Origin: Tethya wilhelma
Taxonomy: Eukaryota; Porifera; Demospongiae; Tethyida; Tethyidae
Length of the DNA stretch: 64,000 bases
Reading direction: 5' to 3'
Assembly (NCBI GenBank): GCA_964030475.1
Contig: CAXIPT010000015.1
Location: forward strand, 775,811 to 839,810
Shown here: one piece after another, positions 1-11,744 of the stretch
Layout of the letters: the number at the start of each line of letters is the position of its first letter
How positions within the stretch are numbered: the first letter of the stretch is position 1
Made by a program: the position numbers and the translations under genes
Notes under the pieces: model-generated
Seen by the model: only the letters and a program-made list of their open reading frames with translations
What the model was told of the DNA's origin: nothing
The model's database searches: none

Positions 1-447
1 ACATTGTGTACAAAAGAAGAGACCTAGCTATGCAGATAAGTATAGATTAGGTATCGGCCTAGTCTATCCCATGGCACCTTGAAATGGCAAAATAATTCCC
101 AATTGACCTGCCATGCATGGGCCATCAAGGACATCAGCTTACTGAGCTGTAGTCAGTGAGCCTGGCTGCCTAGTGAAACTGACTGTTAAGACAGACTGAA
201 ATTGCATGATTGAATCAGTGGTAATTAAGTTGACTTTTTAACGATTTATATTTCACTGATATGATGTGAAATAAGTATCTGCAGTGTAACTGGTTTTGCA
301 TGACAGGTCACACTCATCATAGTAGTTGCTACTGCTGCTGGCAGCCTGTCAAACAGGGGGTCGATCACAACAGTAAAGTCACTTTCTACTGATAAAAACC
401 ACACCAGCATAGGCCAATATCTAAGCTCAGTACTATTATGCATGATA

Positions 448-655
448 CCGTATAGCGGGAAAGTTTCACAGTGTCAAACTTTCGCGGAAGTCTCTAGTCA
501 AACATTTTTGCAGTTTAACTTTCGCGGATGAGCTGTGCGCAAGCCCATACATATAATACATTTCGAAAATTTTCGCGGATAAAAACTTTCACGGATGGAT
601 CGTGATCCGCGAAAACCGCGAAAGTTAAACCCCGCGAAACTTTCCCGCTATACGG
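448..655. mobile_element. MITE with TA target duplication (CCGTATAGCGGGAAAG termini)
   Basis: Perfect terminal inverted repeats, starting CCGTATAGCGGGAAAGTTTC at the left, with the reverse complement at the right end. Both ends are flanked by TA (446-447 and 656-657), as expected for a Tc1/mariner-type insertion. The interior repeats the motif TTTCGCGG several times in both orientations. There is no coding capacity, so this is a non-autonomous element. The flanking 1-445 contains only short spurious reading frames and I see nothing else there. Confidence 0.85.
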
Positions 656-1773
656 TAGTTCTACAGAGTGCTATTTCACTTGAGTTACTAACCTGGGCAA
701 GCTAAAGATTCAGTGAAACTGGCCCATCACTCTGCCTTTGCTCTGCATGCTGCCCATACTGTGTTTCTAGATAACGCACACCACATGGGGCGTGATCGAT
801 GGGTGCGGTTTAGTAGCCAAAGCGCTCAGAAATGTACAAAAGCCTCAGATCTCAGAAACTACGGCGTTTTGCAAGATTCTACACATCAAATTTCAAGATA
901 ATTTCGATTCATGTTAATGTCAAAAAATTTAATTTTAGTAACAATTTATTAAAACACCACAAGACTTGTAACAGCGAAATGTAATAATTATTACATAAAT
1001 CGACAACCACACGCCCACGTAACACACAGCATGCACAGAGTATACTTTAGTAAGCGCAATGGAGAGCACTAGCACTAGCAGTGTCTCTTATAAGTGCTAT
1101 CAACCATCACTATGAATGCTCCAGGTGTTTTTTCCGCTTGTAAAACACTTTAGGCATGCAAGAGACCATAGCACAGAGACTTACGTACGTATACCCGGTC
1201 GGGAGTAACATGAACACGTCCTTGCCATCCACAAAGGAAAGAATGGGCTTCTCTTATTCTGCTTTCGACTCTGTTTAGCCAGGCAGCTTGTATTTAATAC
1301 AGCTTTCACTTTAATAGCTCATAGTTTTTACACACTCAGCTGATCGATCAGCGCAGTCAGAAAGAAAGCATGGGCGAAATTAAACTTCAATGTGACGTCA
1401 ATGCAATCAACGAATCTGATTGGCAGCGCCAGTACCTGCATGGCGCTGATTACAAGTCTTGTGTGCAATGGTGACCAGACCCCCATTTTCCACAGGGGGG
1501 TCTGGCACGCGAGACTAGTTCTTAACTTCCTAAACCTATTGCAAGTAGAAAGCTTCATAATATATTATTATAATCATTTTACTCTACATGTATCCTGATC
1601 TCAATAATCGTTAAGGTGGTGAGGGAGAAACAGGAGTTGTCAGTGATTCAGAGGCTAATGATTCAATAGAGGATAAACTGTCATTCATGACTCAGCAGGT
1701 ACAGTCTTCTAAAGCCTCTAAGACTTGCCCTATACCAGGCCTATATTCAGAAAAATAATCCTGAAATAATTAA

Positions 1774-2542
1774 GGTGAGAGCCTGATATGTAAAATCATA
1801 TAAATGACATTCAAAGAGTGACAGATATTAAGGTTACGGGTACATTCTGTTATGAATATTTAATGAGTAAGAATAAAAAGTTTCTTTTTGGCAAATTACT
1901 GCAGCAATTTCCTGCCAAATTTTAAACAACAGCTTAGACAGTTATTCTTTTAAACTTTCAGGGCTAAACAGCGAAAAGAAAACTTCACCATGCACTACAC
2001 TCAGAGATACCAACAGAAAGAGTAGCCAGAAATTTTTGCCGTAAGTTTATTTCAAGAGGCAACGTTCCAGATCGACTATGGGAGTGTTAGACACTTATTT
2101 CCAACTCTCTGCAGGGCCAAATCTATTCGGTTGGCTTCTCTTTCTTATAGTATGAAAAAAATGGTAGCTCAAACTTACTTCTTATCGTGATTTTGCAGCA
2201 GAAGCGAAGACAAAAGCTGCCGTTTCTCTGTCTTTAAACATGCTGTCAAATTTCTTTTTAGATCTGGCCCTGTCCACATACAATCCGGTTAAAAAGAGCC
2301 ACTTTTTACGGTCACACGCGGAATACTTTAGAAAAAAACTGACGCCAAAAAATCATGCCAACAGTTTTGCACAAGTTGCGGTTTGCTCCGCACTAAAATA
2401 ACTACGCGTGCTCATTAAAATATTCATGAGCAAACGGTAGCCCGTAACCTTAAACTTTGTTTGGTTTCTTAGTACAACATATCAATTTTTGTACGGACAA
2501 TGCAATTTTGGTGATTTTACATAATCAGGCTCTTTCTCTTAC
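1774..2542. mobile_element. foldback/MITE element, about 770 bp
   Basis: Left arm GAGAGCCTGATATGTAAAAT (near 1,777) matches the reverse complement of the right arm near 2,510-2,540. A second inner inverted stretch (AAGGTTACGGGT...AATATTTAATGAG at 1,831-1,868 against about 2,400-2,455) shows that the arms are roughly 100 bp with a gap. There is no ORF. Between 660 and 1,770 I see only unique-looking AT-rich DNA with a short GT/AC-rich patch. Confidence 0.7.
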
Positions 2543-2933
2543 TATTTTAACATGTGTATTTGTAAGGTGAGAGCTAAGTCACGGAAAGTGGATCACTATC
2601 TTCCAGTGAGAACTTTGACATATGCATGGAGTTCTATGAAAATGAATTAACGAAAATCACTGAGAGTTTTGTAATACTAGTTTGATTTTCCCAAATGTAT
2701 TCTAAAGGTATCCAAATTGCATATTTAATACCTGGTCCAGTAACATTTAGAATGACTGTGGCATAGTGACATAATGATGCATGTGACTGTTACTACTTGT
2801 ATCTTGTAGTATTATGGCGTATTGTGGTACAAAGAGTTTGTGAAAAGACAGCTAGTCTTTGGCATTTTAATTTAAAACTAAATTTCGTGAAACACAATCT
2901 CTAAAATCATTGTATAATTATTGCCAGTGTATC

Positions 2934-3180
2934 ATACGTACGGTAGTACGTATAGTAGGAATGGGCCGAATGTCCCATAGACACAATACAAAATGTTGGT
3001 CACTATAAAAATCTAGTCAAACAAAATGAAACCTTCAAAATTAATTTGCTCAGAGGCTCTTACTGACAGATTACCAACTGCATGCAAGGCCTAAAACTCA
3101 CAAAAACTTTAGGCTCAGCACTCATAGAGAGCGCTAGTGAGAAGCCACCATAGTGCCATTTTTGTTCTCCTAACTTAGTA
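2934..3180 (+). repeat. family B hairpin repeat, copy 1
   Basis: Begins with a perfect hairpin ATACGTAC-GGTA-GTACGTAT (2,934-2,953), followed by TAGTAGGAATGGGCC and TGTCCCAT..ACACAATACAAA. The same start recurs at 8,700, 9,552 and 22,167. This copy and the 22.2-kb copy also share a distal block (GAGAAGCCAC..AGTGC..TTTTGTTCTCC near 3,150), which gives an element of about 250 bp. Non-coding. Confidence 0.75.
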
Positions 3181-3196
3181 ATACGTACTTACGTAC

Positions 3197-3560
3197 GTAC
3201 TTCCTAACTGACTTACTTGAAAAGGATTTCCAGGGAACCAGAATGTGTTGAGCCAACTTTGACAGCACAAAGTAAGTTCTTTTCATGGGTACTACATTCT
3301 TTGATACTCGTTTTCATCATAAATAGGCCTAAACAAATTTAGAAAGCCTTGAAACTTAGTGTATAAATTCATGTACTACAATGCAGCTATCTTTGTAGGT
3401 AGAGTTCAAAGGTCATATTCATGTGGCATTATTATGCGCATGCGCACTAGCCTCTAGTCTAATGAGGTGCATGTAGCTGCCACTCAAGCTTTTTGTAGGG
3501 ACTAACCAGTCTCTGATAGTGTTTCCACACTGTAGTGTTGAAAAAAGTGAATGAACAAGT
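3197..3560 (+). repeat. repeat block always followed by family D (copy 1)
   Basis: Starts CTAACTGACTTACTTGAA and runs to AAAAAAGTGAATGAACAAGT directly before foldback family D. The same block, diverged, lies at 19,486-19,826, also directly before a D copy. The pair therefore behaves as one larger repeat unit. No ORF of note. Confidence 0.65.
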
Positions 3561-3961
3561 AGTAAAAATTTCAAAAAAATAAGTAGTGTAGGAATGGGCA
3601 GTGCGGTAAAAAGTATTGGAACAAGGCTCGGTCTCAGTTTCGGCACATGACTACTTCATTTTTATGCCCAACTCTTGGCCAGCAGTCCAGTTTAAGTTAT
3701 ATACCTGTTTGTTATGGTTTACTCCGTTGCTTAGCCAAGTAATTATAGTTGCTGTAGAAATTGAACCAATACGTGCAATAAGCTATACGTATATGGTACT
3801 ATCAGTGTACAGATTATTGCAACAGGACACTGAAAAATCCATATGAGGGATCAAGAATAAAAATGAAGTAGTCATGTGCCGAAACTGAGACCGTGCCTTG
3901 TTCTAATACTTTTTACCGCACTGCCCATTCCTACACTACTTATTTTTTTGAAATTTTTACT
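3561..3961. mobile_element. foldback family D, full copy
   Basis: Two inverted arms of about 95 bp (3,561-3,655 and about 3,868-3,961) contain GTAGGAATGGGCAGTGCGGT near the tips and CGGCACATGACTAC at the inner ends. The centre is unique. Other D material is at 11,197-11,287 (one arm), 13,073-13,119 (tip only) and 19,827-20,185 (full). Confidence 0.8.
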
Positions 3962-4007
3962 ATAATTATTATGACTTTCTACTTTTTTGTGAAGAAAATT
4001 TCATGAT

Positions 4008-4966
4008 CAGTCTGCACTAAGACCTCACTTTTACCTGATCTGGAATTTGGCAGCTGCCACTACAAACCACAGAACATATGACGAAAGCAGGGTTTACACA
4101 TGCACAGTGTTACGCGGTTTGCAATTAATATGATTATGTGTTTCTATCGTGTAGTACATGTAGCTTTTGTAGTGCAAATTGAATGCCCACATATGACGTC
4201 ACAGCTGGTACTCATAGTGGAGTTTACAGGTGCATTTCTCTACACTGGCAAGGTCTTATCCACAGTGTGTACAGTTACTGCAATACTGGGATGTAAAGAT
4301 CACATGAACAGGAAATGAGATTTGTGGGACAATTTGCATCAGCTTGTCCAGTCTTCTGAAGTTGACCAAGATGGCTACCTCGCTTGTACCTCGTGTGTTT
4401 GGAGAGTTTTGGTGACTGAACCAGAGAGCGTAGAAAAGCCTAGTTTGGTTCTACAATCGCTACAATGATAAAAGTAGCTGTTTTCAACAAAAAGTAAAGG
4501 AGTCCAATGGTGAATTTTTTTCTTATTGGTGTCATAAAAGTGGTAATATTTATCGATTTTTGATACAGTATGTTTTCGATCATAGTAAGTCTAGCTATTG
4601 CTTTCTGTTTTCACTCGAGTGTACTCTTGGAAATAACTAACCTTCTGACAGAAGATGAGGCTTCTGCTGTATTTTGCATCACCTTGTCCAGTGAACTGAA
4701 CATGGCTGTACTGCTCAGCACCCCCCAGGCGCCTACTCCTTTATTAGCAGGGGATTTGAAGTCTAGCCCAGTTTGATGGCATATATATAGGTTTACAAAG
4801 TTTTAAAGAACACGATTTAACAAAAAGGAGCTTCAGAATGACTATCACAAGAAAAATATGAACATTCAAAAAACCTATAAAAATGCAGACATTTTTCTCC
4901 CTATGGTCTAATACAAACCAGACCGGATGCGCGAATCAGGTAAAATTGAGGTCTTAGTGCAGACTG
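4008..4966. mobile_element. non-autonomous DNA transposon, CAGTCT termini, 4-bp TSD
   Basis: Inverted termini CAGTCTGCACTAAGACCTCA at 4,008 and its complement ending at 4,966, about 33 bp with one or two mismatches. The flanks duplicate TGAT (4,004-4,007 and 4,967-4,970). A 68-codon frame at 4,570 starts with a hydrophobic leader-like stretch, but nothing links it to a gene. The CAGTCT start and 4-bp duplication match the element at 13,710-14,686, suggesting one transposase class mobilised both. Confidence 0.75.
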
Positions 4967-5728
4967 TGATAATATATGGTCGATCCTATCACAAATTCAT
5001 GAAAATATTGCGCCACAGAAATTTGGAGCTATAATTATGGTAACTATATAGTTGTTTATGCACACAAAATCAGAATGATGCTGCCCCAGTAGAAGTTTTA
5101 TGGGATGCTACTAAAAGGAGAACAAATTGTAGACTAGGCTACCAAGGAAAGGTAGACAAATAATGATAGATATGTTGTCTTTAAGCTGCAAAACTGACCA
5201 TGCAATTGACATTACCTTAATTGTAACCTGTAGGTTGATGTGAAGTGTATTGCTCCATCCAGTGGAGGTTACTACTACCCTGATCATTTACCAATGTTAG
5301 GTAAATCATTTAGCCCTTCCTTAAATTTCCTCAGTGTACATCAATCTAGCGCTGGCTAATAAATGTTTATAATTATGTGCGGATCAATTGATTGTGCATT
5401 GTAGGTGCCCTTTACAGAGTTCAGCAAGAACAAGTTGACAAAGTAGTTGAACACTCGATTCAAGTACGTAGTCAGGTCAGTTTTGGCACACTTGACTGCC
5501 GCAATAGACACATTAATGCATTTCCATTAATTCACTCTTATGCTAACAGTCAGTTCTCAATGATGACATTGGGCACAAACCTTTGAGTCATGATGATGGA
5601 TCTAGAGGGGAATTGGAAAAGATGAAAACTAGAGAAGAGGGAGACCAAGGTATTAACAAGTTATTGCTGCATGAGTAATTTGAATTTTTTTTTTTTTTTT
5701 TTTTTTTTTTTGAATCTGGAAAGAGAAA

Positions 5729-7760
5729 CACATAAAATGAGAGTGCTAAATTGACACACAAAATGTGTTATCTTAATGTCTCCAGTTTTAGCACAACTAC
5801 ACACGTGCTGATTTTAGTGTGTTAAGTCCAAAAGCGTGCCGATTTGAGTGTGCTAAGCCCAAAATTGTGCTGAATTGTGCTGTGCTAAAAATTTCACTGT
5901 TTCCAATGCCCCCACAAAACTATAAATTTACCTAACTTAAAAATAGTTGTTTTTTATCAAATTTACAACTAAGAAAAATTACTTGATGATAAAAATCAAG
6001 GGTGTGCATGTAACTGTGATACAATGAGTATACATGCAGTGAGTGAGAAATAATTGAAGATTATTACATCATGACATAATATTATGTTAACAATGAACCT
6101 TGATCTTGAGGTTGTCTAATTTTGACAGTTATTGCCAATGCTTTCAGTATATATGGTTTAAATCAGTTCCAGTAAAGTTTCTCTTGATGCAAAAGACCAC
6201 CATTGACAAGCTGTACAATTATATAAGAAGAAATAATATTATGTTATAGTTATTATACACATCTTTCCGTGTGTATGGTAGTATATTACTGCACGAGGGC
6301 ATTATTCCATACACACGGAAAGACGTGTAATAACTGATTTGTAGCCCACAGAAAGCAGTAGACTTCATTGCTAGCTATATGCTAGCTAGTCGTTTACAGG
6401 CTAGCTACTATCATTTACAATTAAACCAGTTTGAAAATGAGAACCCTCGATTACCAGAAGAGCGCTGGATTGAAGGCATGGTTTGTTGAAATTTGACTAG
6501 CTAGTCTAGGCTAGTACGATACAAGCAACTTACAAATCTGTAGCTATATATATAGCTATGGAGTCTCTTGGCAGGCTAGCGAGACTAGCTGGAGCCTTTT
6601 CTGTTCAAAAAAAGCAACGAGAAATTTGAAAATCCACCAGTGAACAAACAAAATGGCAATCGGATTTAGTCGGTGTTTATCATGCACCAAGTCTTTCTCA
6701 ACTGAAGCTTGACTCCAGTGTGGTGAGTATATTCTTGTATACGTACGACTGTAGCAGTTTGGTAGCTAGTTATATAGCTAGAGAAATGCTGTACTCTAAG
6801 TAACCGCAGTACACAAACCACAGTGCAATATCAGTGATATACGCCCTGACCACATGTACCATGCAATATCACATATATACGCACTGTCGGCACTTTGATC
6901 TATATCACAAGTGGGCTACAAAAGACTATTGTAATTTAGCACACAAAGTACATGACACATACATGTGACTATACACACTAAAAAATGCTCACACAACACA
7001 CAAACTTGCTTGCCTATAGTACAAATCGAAGGGAGCACACAACTTAGTTTGAAAGTACTGTACTTGCGGGTGAACAGGCTGTTGTTGTCACTAAGTAGCA
7101 AAATGATTTGAAGCAACAGGGGACAGCTGCAATGCCTGTATGGGGTATAGCTATACTATGGCAGACAATCTATATTTTTTTACCTCAAATATATTGTGTG
7201 AGGATATCACTTTGAAGTTCAATCAATGGGCAAACTGCAGCTGTGTGTGGTAAAATTACCATAGCTAGGTAACCCATACTCAGTGACAAAATGAATAGTT
7301 AATTCAGTTTTCTTACCTCAAACATGGAACTTTGCATGGGTAGCAGGCATTCTTCCTTTTCTAAAAATAAGTTCTTCTAGCCATTCTTTTGCCATTTTAC
7401 GCGCTTCTTAAACCAGTCTTTCAGTGTCTCTCAAAATTTTTCCCAGCAGCTGCTCAGCTAAGTTCAAAAATGAGCTACTGAGCATGCTCAGTTATGATCT
7501 GATATTCAAATGAATGCTCATAAGTATTCATAATTTAGCATAGATTGTGCTAAAATAGCACAAAATAGCACAATTGTGCTATTTTGGCTAATTCTCTCAG
7601 AAAATTGTGCTGTTTTGATGTGCTATTAGGCAAAAAATAATGATTTAACATAAAATCGTGCTGAATTTTGTTGTCAATCAGCACAAAACATGCTTTTTTG
7701 GCACAGTTTTGCTGATTTGACACAGTGATGGTAAGCAAAATAGCACTCTCCTTTTATGTG
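5729..7760. mobile_element. DNA transposon of about 2 kb with dense subterminal GTGCT repeats
   Basis: Inverted ends CACATAAAATGAGAGTGCTA (5,729) and the complement ending at 7,760. Inside each end, within about 200 bp, the motif TTGTGCTA/TAGCACAA and close variants occur many times (5,770-5,895 and 7,545-7,745). Such subterminal arrays are typical transposase-binding regions of CACTA/EnSpm and hAT elements. No transposase ORF is seen, so this is a deletion derivative. A poly-T run (5,685-5,711) abuts the left end. I could not define a target duplication. Confidence 0.65.
6249..6334. mobile_element. tiny palindromic MITE inside the 2-kb element
   Basis: About 28-bp inverted arms (GTTATTATACACATCTTTCC and complement) around a spacer of about 30 bp. 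It lies within the 5,729-7,760 element and is probably a later nested insertion. Confidence 0.6.
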
Positions 7761-7986
7761 AGAGCTAGAGAGAGAACATTTAATTGTTTTGCATGTTCTT
7801 AATTCCTTCTTCCCTATTCAGATTGAGTAAATGTAGGGTTTTTTGTTATATTGTTGTTGTACTCATGAAGTGGTGCACCACATAGTCATCTGACAGATAC
7901 TCATTCTACAGTACCATAAAAATAATATTATTATGCTTTAATAACTATAGTAACTATGGTAACCATCTCTATACCATCACGTACAG

Positions 7987-8248
7987 ATGAATCTACACTG
8001 AGTGTTCAACTTGTATGCGAGGCTCTGACTGACCTCCTGGACTGGCACCAGCTAGGTCTAAAGTTAGGACTGAAAATAATTAAGCTAGATGAAATTAGAA
8101 GAGACTTTTTCCACCTTGGAAATTCTTCTCAGAGAGTTAAAATGATTGATCTGTGGCTACACAATGATCAAGATGCTTCTTGGGAGAAATTATTCACAGC
8201 TCTTGTAAAAATGGATCAGAATGCAATTGCTGATTGTATTAAAAGAAG
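7987..8248 (+). CDS. death-domain exon (partial gene)
   Basis: One exon of a death-fold protein, about 86 residues between an AG acceptor (TACCATCACGTACAG) and a GTATAT donor. It reads LSVQLVCEALTDLLDWHQLG, then KIIKLDEI and SWEKLFTALVKM..ADCI. This fits the six-helix death-domain pattern, with the W of the 'SW..L..AL' segment before the last helix. Death domains assemble signalling complexes in apoptosis and innate immunity. The incoming phase is 1 and the outgoing phase is 2. No phase-matched partner exon is visible nearby, so gene extent and other domains are unknown. It could be a retained exon of a larger gene split by repeats. Confidence 0.7.
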
Positions 8249-8597
8249 GTATATATGTATTAGAAATTGACAAACAAAATTTATCACTGATTATTATTAT
8301 ACATTAATTACTGTAAATCAGTTGACTTTATAATTTGCTTACTATAGATTTTTTAAAATTTTTAATGTTTAAGTTAATTAATGTTGTGGTATGCATTTTA
8401 ATATTAAACTTTTAATGTTATGAAACTTAAGCTTTATAATTATGTTGAATTTTATACAATATGTTGTTCCGTAAAATTTGGGTTTTGTCATTAAGTGAGT
8501 GTTACTGACGTATAATATTATACAAATTACAATTAATCTCACTGTCCACAGCTATATGGGTTGTACACAATGCCCTACAAGTAAATTTACATTGAAT

Positions 8598-8617
8598 CTG
8601 TAGATTTAAATCTACAG
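8598..8617. repeat. perfect 20-bp palindrome
   Basis: CTGTAGATTTAAATCTACAG reads identically on both strands. It is isolated in AT-rich DNA between the death-domain exon and family B copy 2. Function unknown. Confidence 0.6.
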
Positions 8618-8699
8618 CTTCCATCCATGGCAATAGGGCCTAATGGGGAGTGCATGCATGGGAATGGTGATCCTGCATGGCAGGGCATAGCTAGCTATC

Positions 8700-9010
8700 A
8701 TACGTACGGTAGTACGTATAGTAGGAATGGGTCACATGTCTCATAGTATGGCAAGCCAAACATAACAAAACCCCCTACGAAAATTACGACGTCCCCGGAA
8801 GCCGTTCTCAGAACGACCTCCTGACAGAGAGCGCGTTCTACAGCAATAAAGCCTTTCTCAGAACGACCTCCTAACTGAGAGCCCGTTCTACAGCAATAAA
8901 GCCGTTCTCAGAACGACCTCCTAACTGTGAGCCCGTTCTACAGTAATAAAGTCGTTCTCAGAACGACCTCCAAACAGAGCACGTCCTAGAAAATAAAGCC
9001 GCCGTTCAGA
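8700..9010 (+). repeat. family B hairpin copy 2 carrying a 50-bp tandem array
   Basis: Hairpin ATACGTAC-GGTA-GTACGTAT at 8,700-8,719 and the B leader. From 8,801 a 50-bp unit (GCCGTTCTCAGAACGACCTC, then ..GTTCTACAGCAATAAA) is repeated four times with starts at 8,801, 8,851, 8,901 and 8,951. The last copy is shortened. The unit contains the palindrome GTTCTCAGAAC. Non-coding minisatellite within a mobile repeat. Confidence 0.85.
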
Positions 9011-9551
9011 AGGTTCCTGGCCAAATACCGCAAAGGTCAAAGGTTGGTAGATAGGTACGTGCAGGCATAGATACAGTAGATACATAATATAGTGCAGGCA
9101 TAATTATGGTTTTCGAGCGAGCATGCACTTTGAATGATTGCATCATAGAGATACTATCCGGCCCAGCAAACATTCCTAGTAAATCAAGTTACATTCTGAT
9201 CAGATCATTATAATAGTGTTGTTGTTGTTGTTGTTGCTGTTGTTGTTATTATTATTGATGTAACCAGGCAGCCTATAGATCAAATTATTACATGTCTACT
9301 GTTAATTTTAATTCTTAATTATCTATTTAATTTAATTTGTTACCAGTATGTCTCTACCTTAAAATAAATAGCTATAATTATGTTGTGTGCTTTTTCTGCT
9401 CCTCCTGATAGGGTGTTTATTTATGAATATTATTATTATTAGTATATAATGTGAAGTACACGCCACAAGATTGGCACAGAAAAGAACATAAAAAATAGAA
9501 TCATGGTCCTGAGTTCAGTTTAGTCATTCTAATGAGAATGTTTAACTAATC

Positions 9552-10260
9552 ATACGTACGGTAGTACGTATAGTAGGAATGGGCCGACTGTCCCATTGAC
9601 ACAATACGAAATGTTCGGTCGTGCAGAGTATGGCATAAAATGGAAGTTACTGTCTTGCTGTACCATGGTAAAATTTTATGCCAATCCTTGCTTGCTGTAC
9701 CAAGGAAAACTTTTATGCTGATCCTGTCTTGCTGTATAGATAGGCAGCCTTTTATGCCAGGGTCATTGGCATAAACGTCCTCGTGATATATAGCTTTTAG
9801 CAGCACAAAAGATTACTATGGTAAAATTTTATGCCAATATCCTTTAATTGGAGGATCCAACCCTGATGAATATAATTGCAGGAATTTACCCCTGTCTATT
9901 CGTTATCAGATCTTGGCATAATTCTTTGCCATTAATATACTGCTTGAAAATCATACCTTAAAGAGAAAATTTTATGCCAAGCCTATTAATTAAAGGGGTC
10001 AACTCTGATGAATTTAATCAGAGGAATTTACCCATGCACTCTATACTTTCTTAGATATAGACTTTGGCATAATTCTTTGCCTTTAAAACTACTTGCTAGG
10101 ATAATATCATTGAAAGCCAAAATATTATGTCAGTTAATAATTATTAATCCTGATGAACTAATTGGAGGATCTTACCCAATTTAGTAATCTGTATGTATGT
10201 TTAAACACTTTGGCATAATTCTTTCCCTTTTAATACTCAAAAGAGACAGCATTTTGTGCC
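9552..10260 (+). repeat. family B hairpin copy 3 carrying a tandem repeat of about 150 bp
   Basis: Hairpin at 9,552-9,571, then the B leader to about 9,610. It is followed by a run of units marked by TGGCATAATTCTTTGCC (9,914; 10,075; 10,211) and AAAATTTTATGCCA. Units are 135-160 bp long and include GGA(A/T)TTTACCC and CCTGATGAA. The two markers are partly inverted (ATGCCA/TGGCAT), so each unit can fold. No coding potential. Confidence 0.75.
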
Positions 10261-10582
10261 AAAGTTTGCATCATTACAAACATCACTACGAACATCACAT
10301 ATTATATCACCAACTTAAGCATTATCATATTTAGTATTGATTTCATGATTTGATATGCAATAATTATATTGTTGAGTGATCATGCAGGTAATATAATACC
10401 TGGCAAAATTAATACTAATTATCATGACTGATGAGTATACATGTTTACATAATGATGACACTGATGAATACACAAATAACCACAATAATACAAGACAACA
10501 CAATAATCATAATTATAATTTTCAAATTGGAGTTATGTATAATGGAGGCAAGTTACATACCATTGAGAAATTATACTATGAT

Positions 10583-11195
10583 TCATGGTTGTATTAACCG
10601 AACATCAGGATCTGGGAATTGAATAAATGTTTCCTCGTCATCATCATCGAAATGGGCAAGCCAACGTCCTTGTGATACATCAAAATCTGTCAGAGTTCCT
10701 TCATACCACATCGCATCATCATATTTGACAGAGACTCTCTGACCAATTCCACAAAACCCAGCAGGTTTCATTTTCTTAGTTTTGGGTCCAACAGTTGAGC
10801 AAGATTCCTCATCTAAAGTTTGTATCTTACGTTTTTTGCCCTTAAAATTACTCCTCTTATCAGGTGGACCGAATTCTGCACTTTCATCTGCTTTTAACAG
10901 CTTTGCCCGTTGCTGGTTTCTTTTTGCTGCCTGCATGTTTGCGTCTACTTTCTTCAGATTTGTCACGATACGACAAACTACATTCTTGTTCAGCAGCTAT
11001 GTATGCAAGTGCTAAACATTTGTCTTTCTTGTAAACATATTCCATAGCTGTTTTAAGACATGTGGGAGATGATTGCTTGCTGTCTTGGTTAATTCTTTCT
11101 ACACCATTTGTGTCTTTAGGAATTATACTGCAGCTAGCCAGGGTGCTTGAGCTTCTTGAACCGTGAAACATATCACATAACATTTTCAAATGTGG
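10583..11195 (-). pseudogene. transposase-like C-terminus with Tudor-like tail, frameshifted, 5' end lost at N
   Basis: Two overlapping minus-strand frames make one decayed protein. The upstream part (down to 10,884) contains CSIIPKDTNGVERINQDSKQ, reminiscent of the Asn-Gly-x-Glu-Arg segment that follows the catalytic core in MULE-like transposases, then a Lys-rich linker. After a frameshift (10,900-10,966) the frame continues with basic KGKKRKIQ. It ends in a 60-residue domain, VSVKYDDAMWYEGTLTDF..GRWLAHFDDDDEETFIQFPDPDV, which fits a Tudor/chromo-barrel-like fold. The N at 11,196 cuts the N-terminus, and a family D arm follows immediately. Family assignment is inference. Confidence 0.5.
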
Positions 11196-11196
11196 N

Positions 11197-11287
11197 CATG
11201 TGCCGAAATTCAGAGACTTGCCTTGTTTCATTGCTTTTTACCGCACTGCCCATTCCTACACTTCTCATTTTTATAAAATTTTTATTA
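11197..11287. mobile_element. family D, single arm
   Basis: Matches the right arm of the D copies at 3.9 and 20.1 kb (CATGTGCCGAAATTCAGAGA..CCCATTCCTACAC). The other arm is absent within reach because of the N at 11,196. It is adjacent to the transposase-like remnant, which may or may not be a true junction. 11,290-11,740 is AT-rich with nothing recognised. Confidence 0.7.
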
Positions 11288-11744
11288 TACTTGTTATAAT
11301 TATTATAGTAGCTATAGTCCCACATAATAAACCTAAATACTGATGAAGTATGTACAATAATACAGTAGCTGTAATAACCATTACTATAGTCTATTATATT
11401 TATTATTGTGTAAACCGTGTGTCATAAAATGATGAATGTCATATTTGTACTTTATAGATCCTGGACCAGTTAACTTTTAAATAAAATTTAATTTTACTTT
11501 ACTAATAATTAACGTTAACAAGTAGCAAAAGGGTCGAAAATAAGCAGTGTGGCAATGCCACCAAAAGTATTGTAGTGAATTTCAGCACACGCATGACCAA
11601 CACTTATTAATAATTTTCAGTATTAATTGATCCTATAATATTTTGAGAACATAAATGCCTCAGCTTTCCAAACACAAGTGAATTTTGGAATTGATAGCAA
11701 TACTGGAATGTGATTATCCATGTACATGTATGACTGGAGTACAT

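Noticed and set aside
8801..9000. CRISPR-like array (four 50-bp repeats)
   Set aside because: The whole 50-bp unit is repeated with no unique spacers, and the context is eukaryotic; it is a minisatellite.
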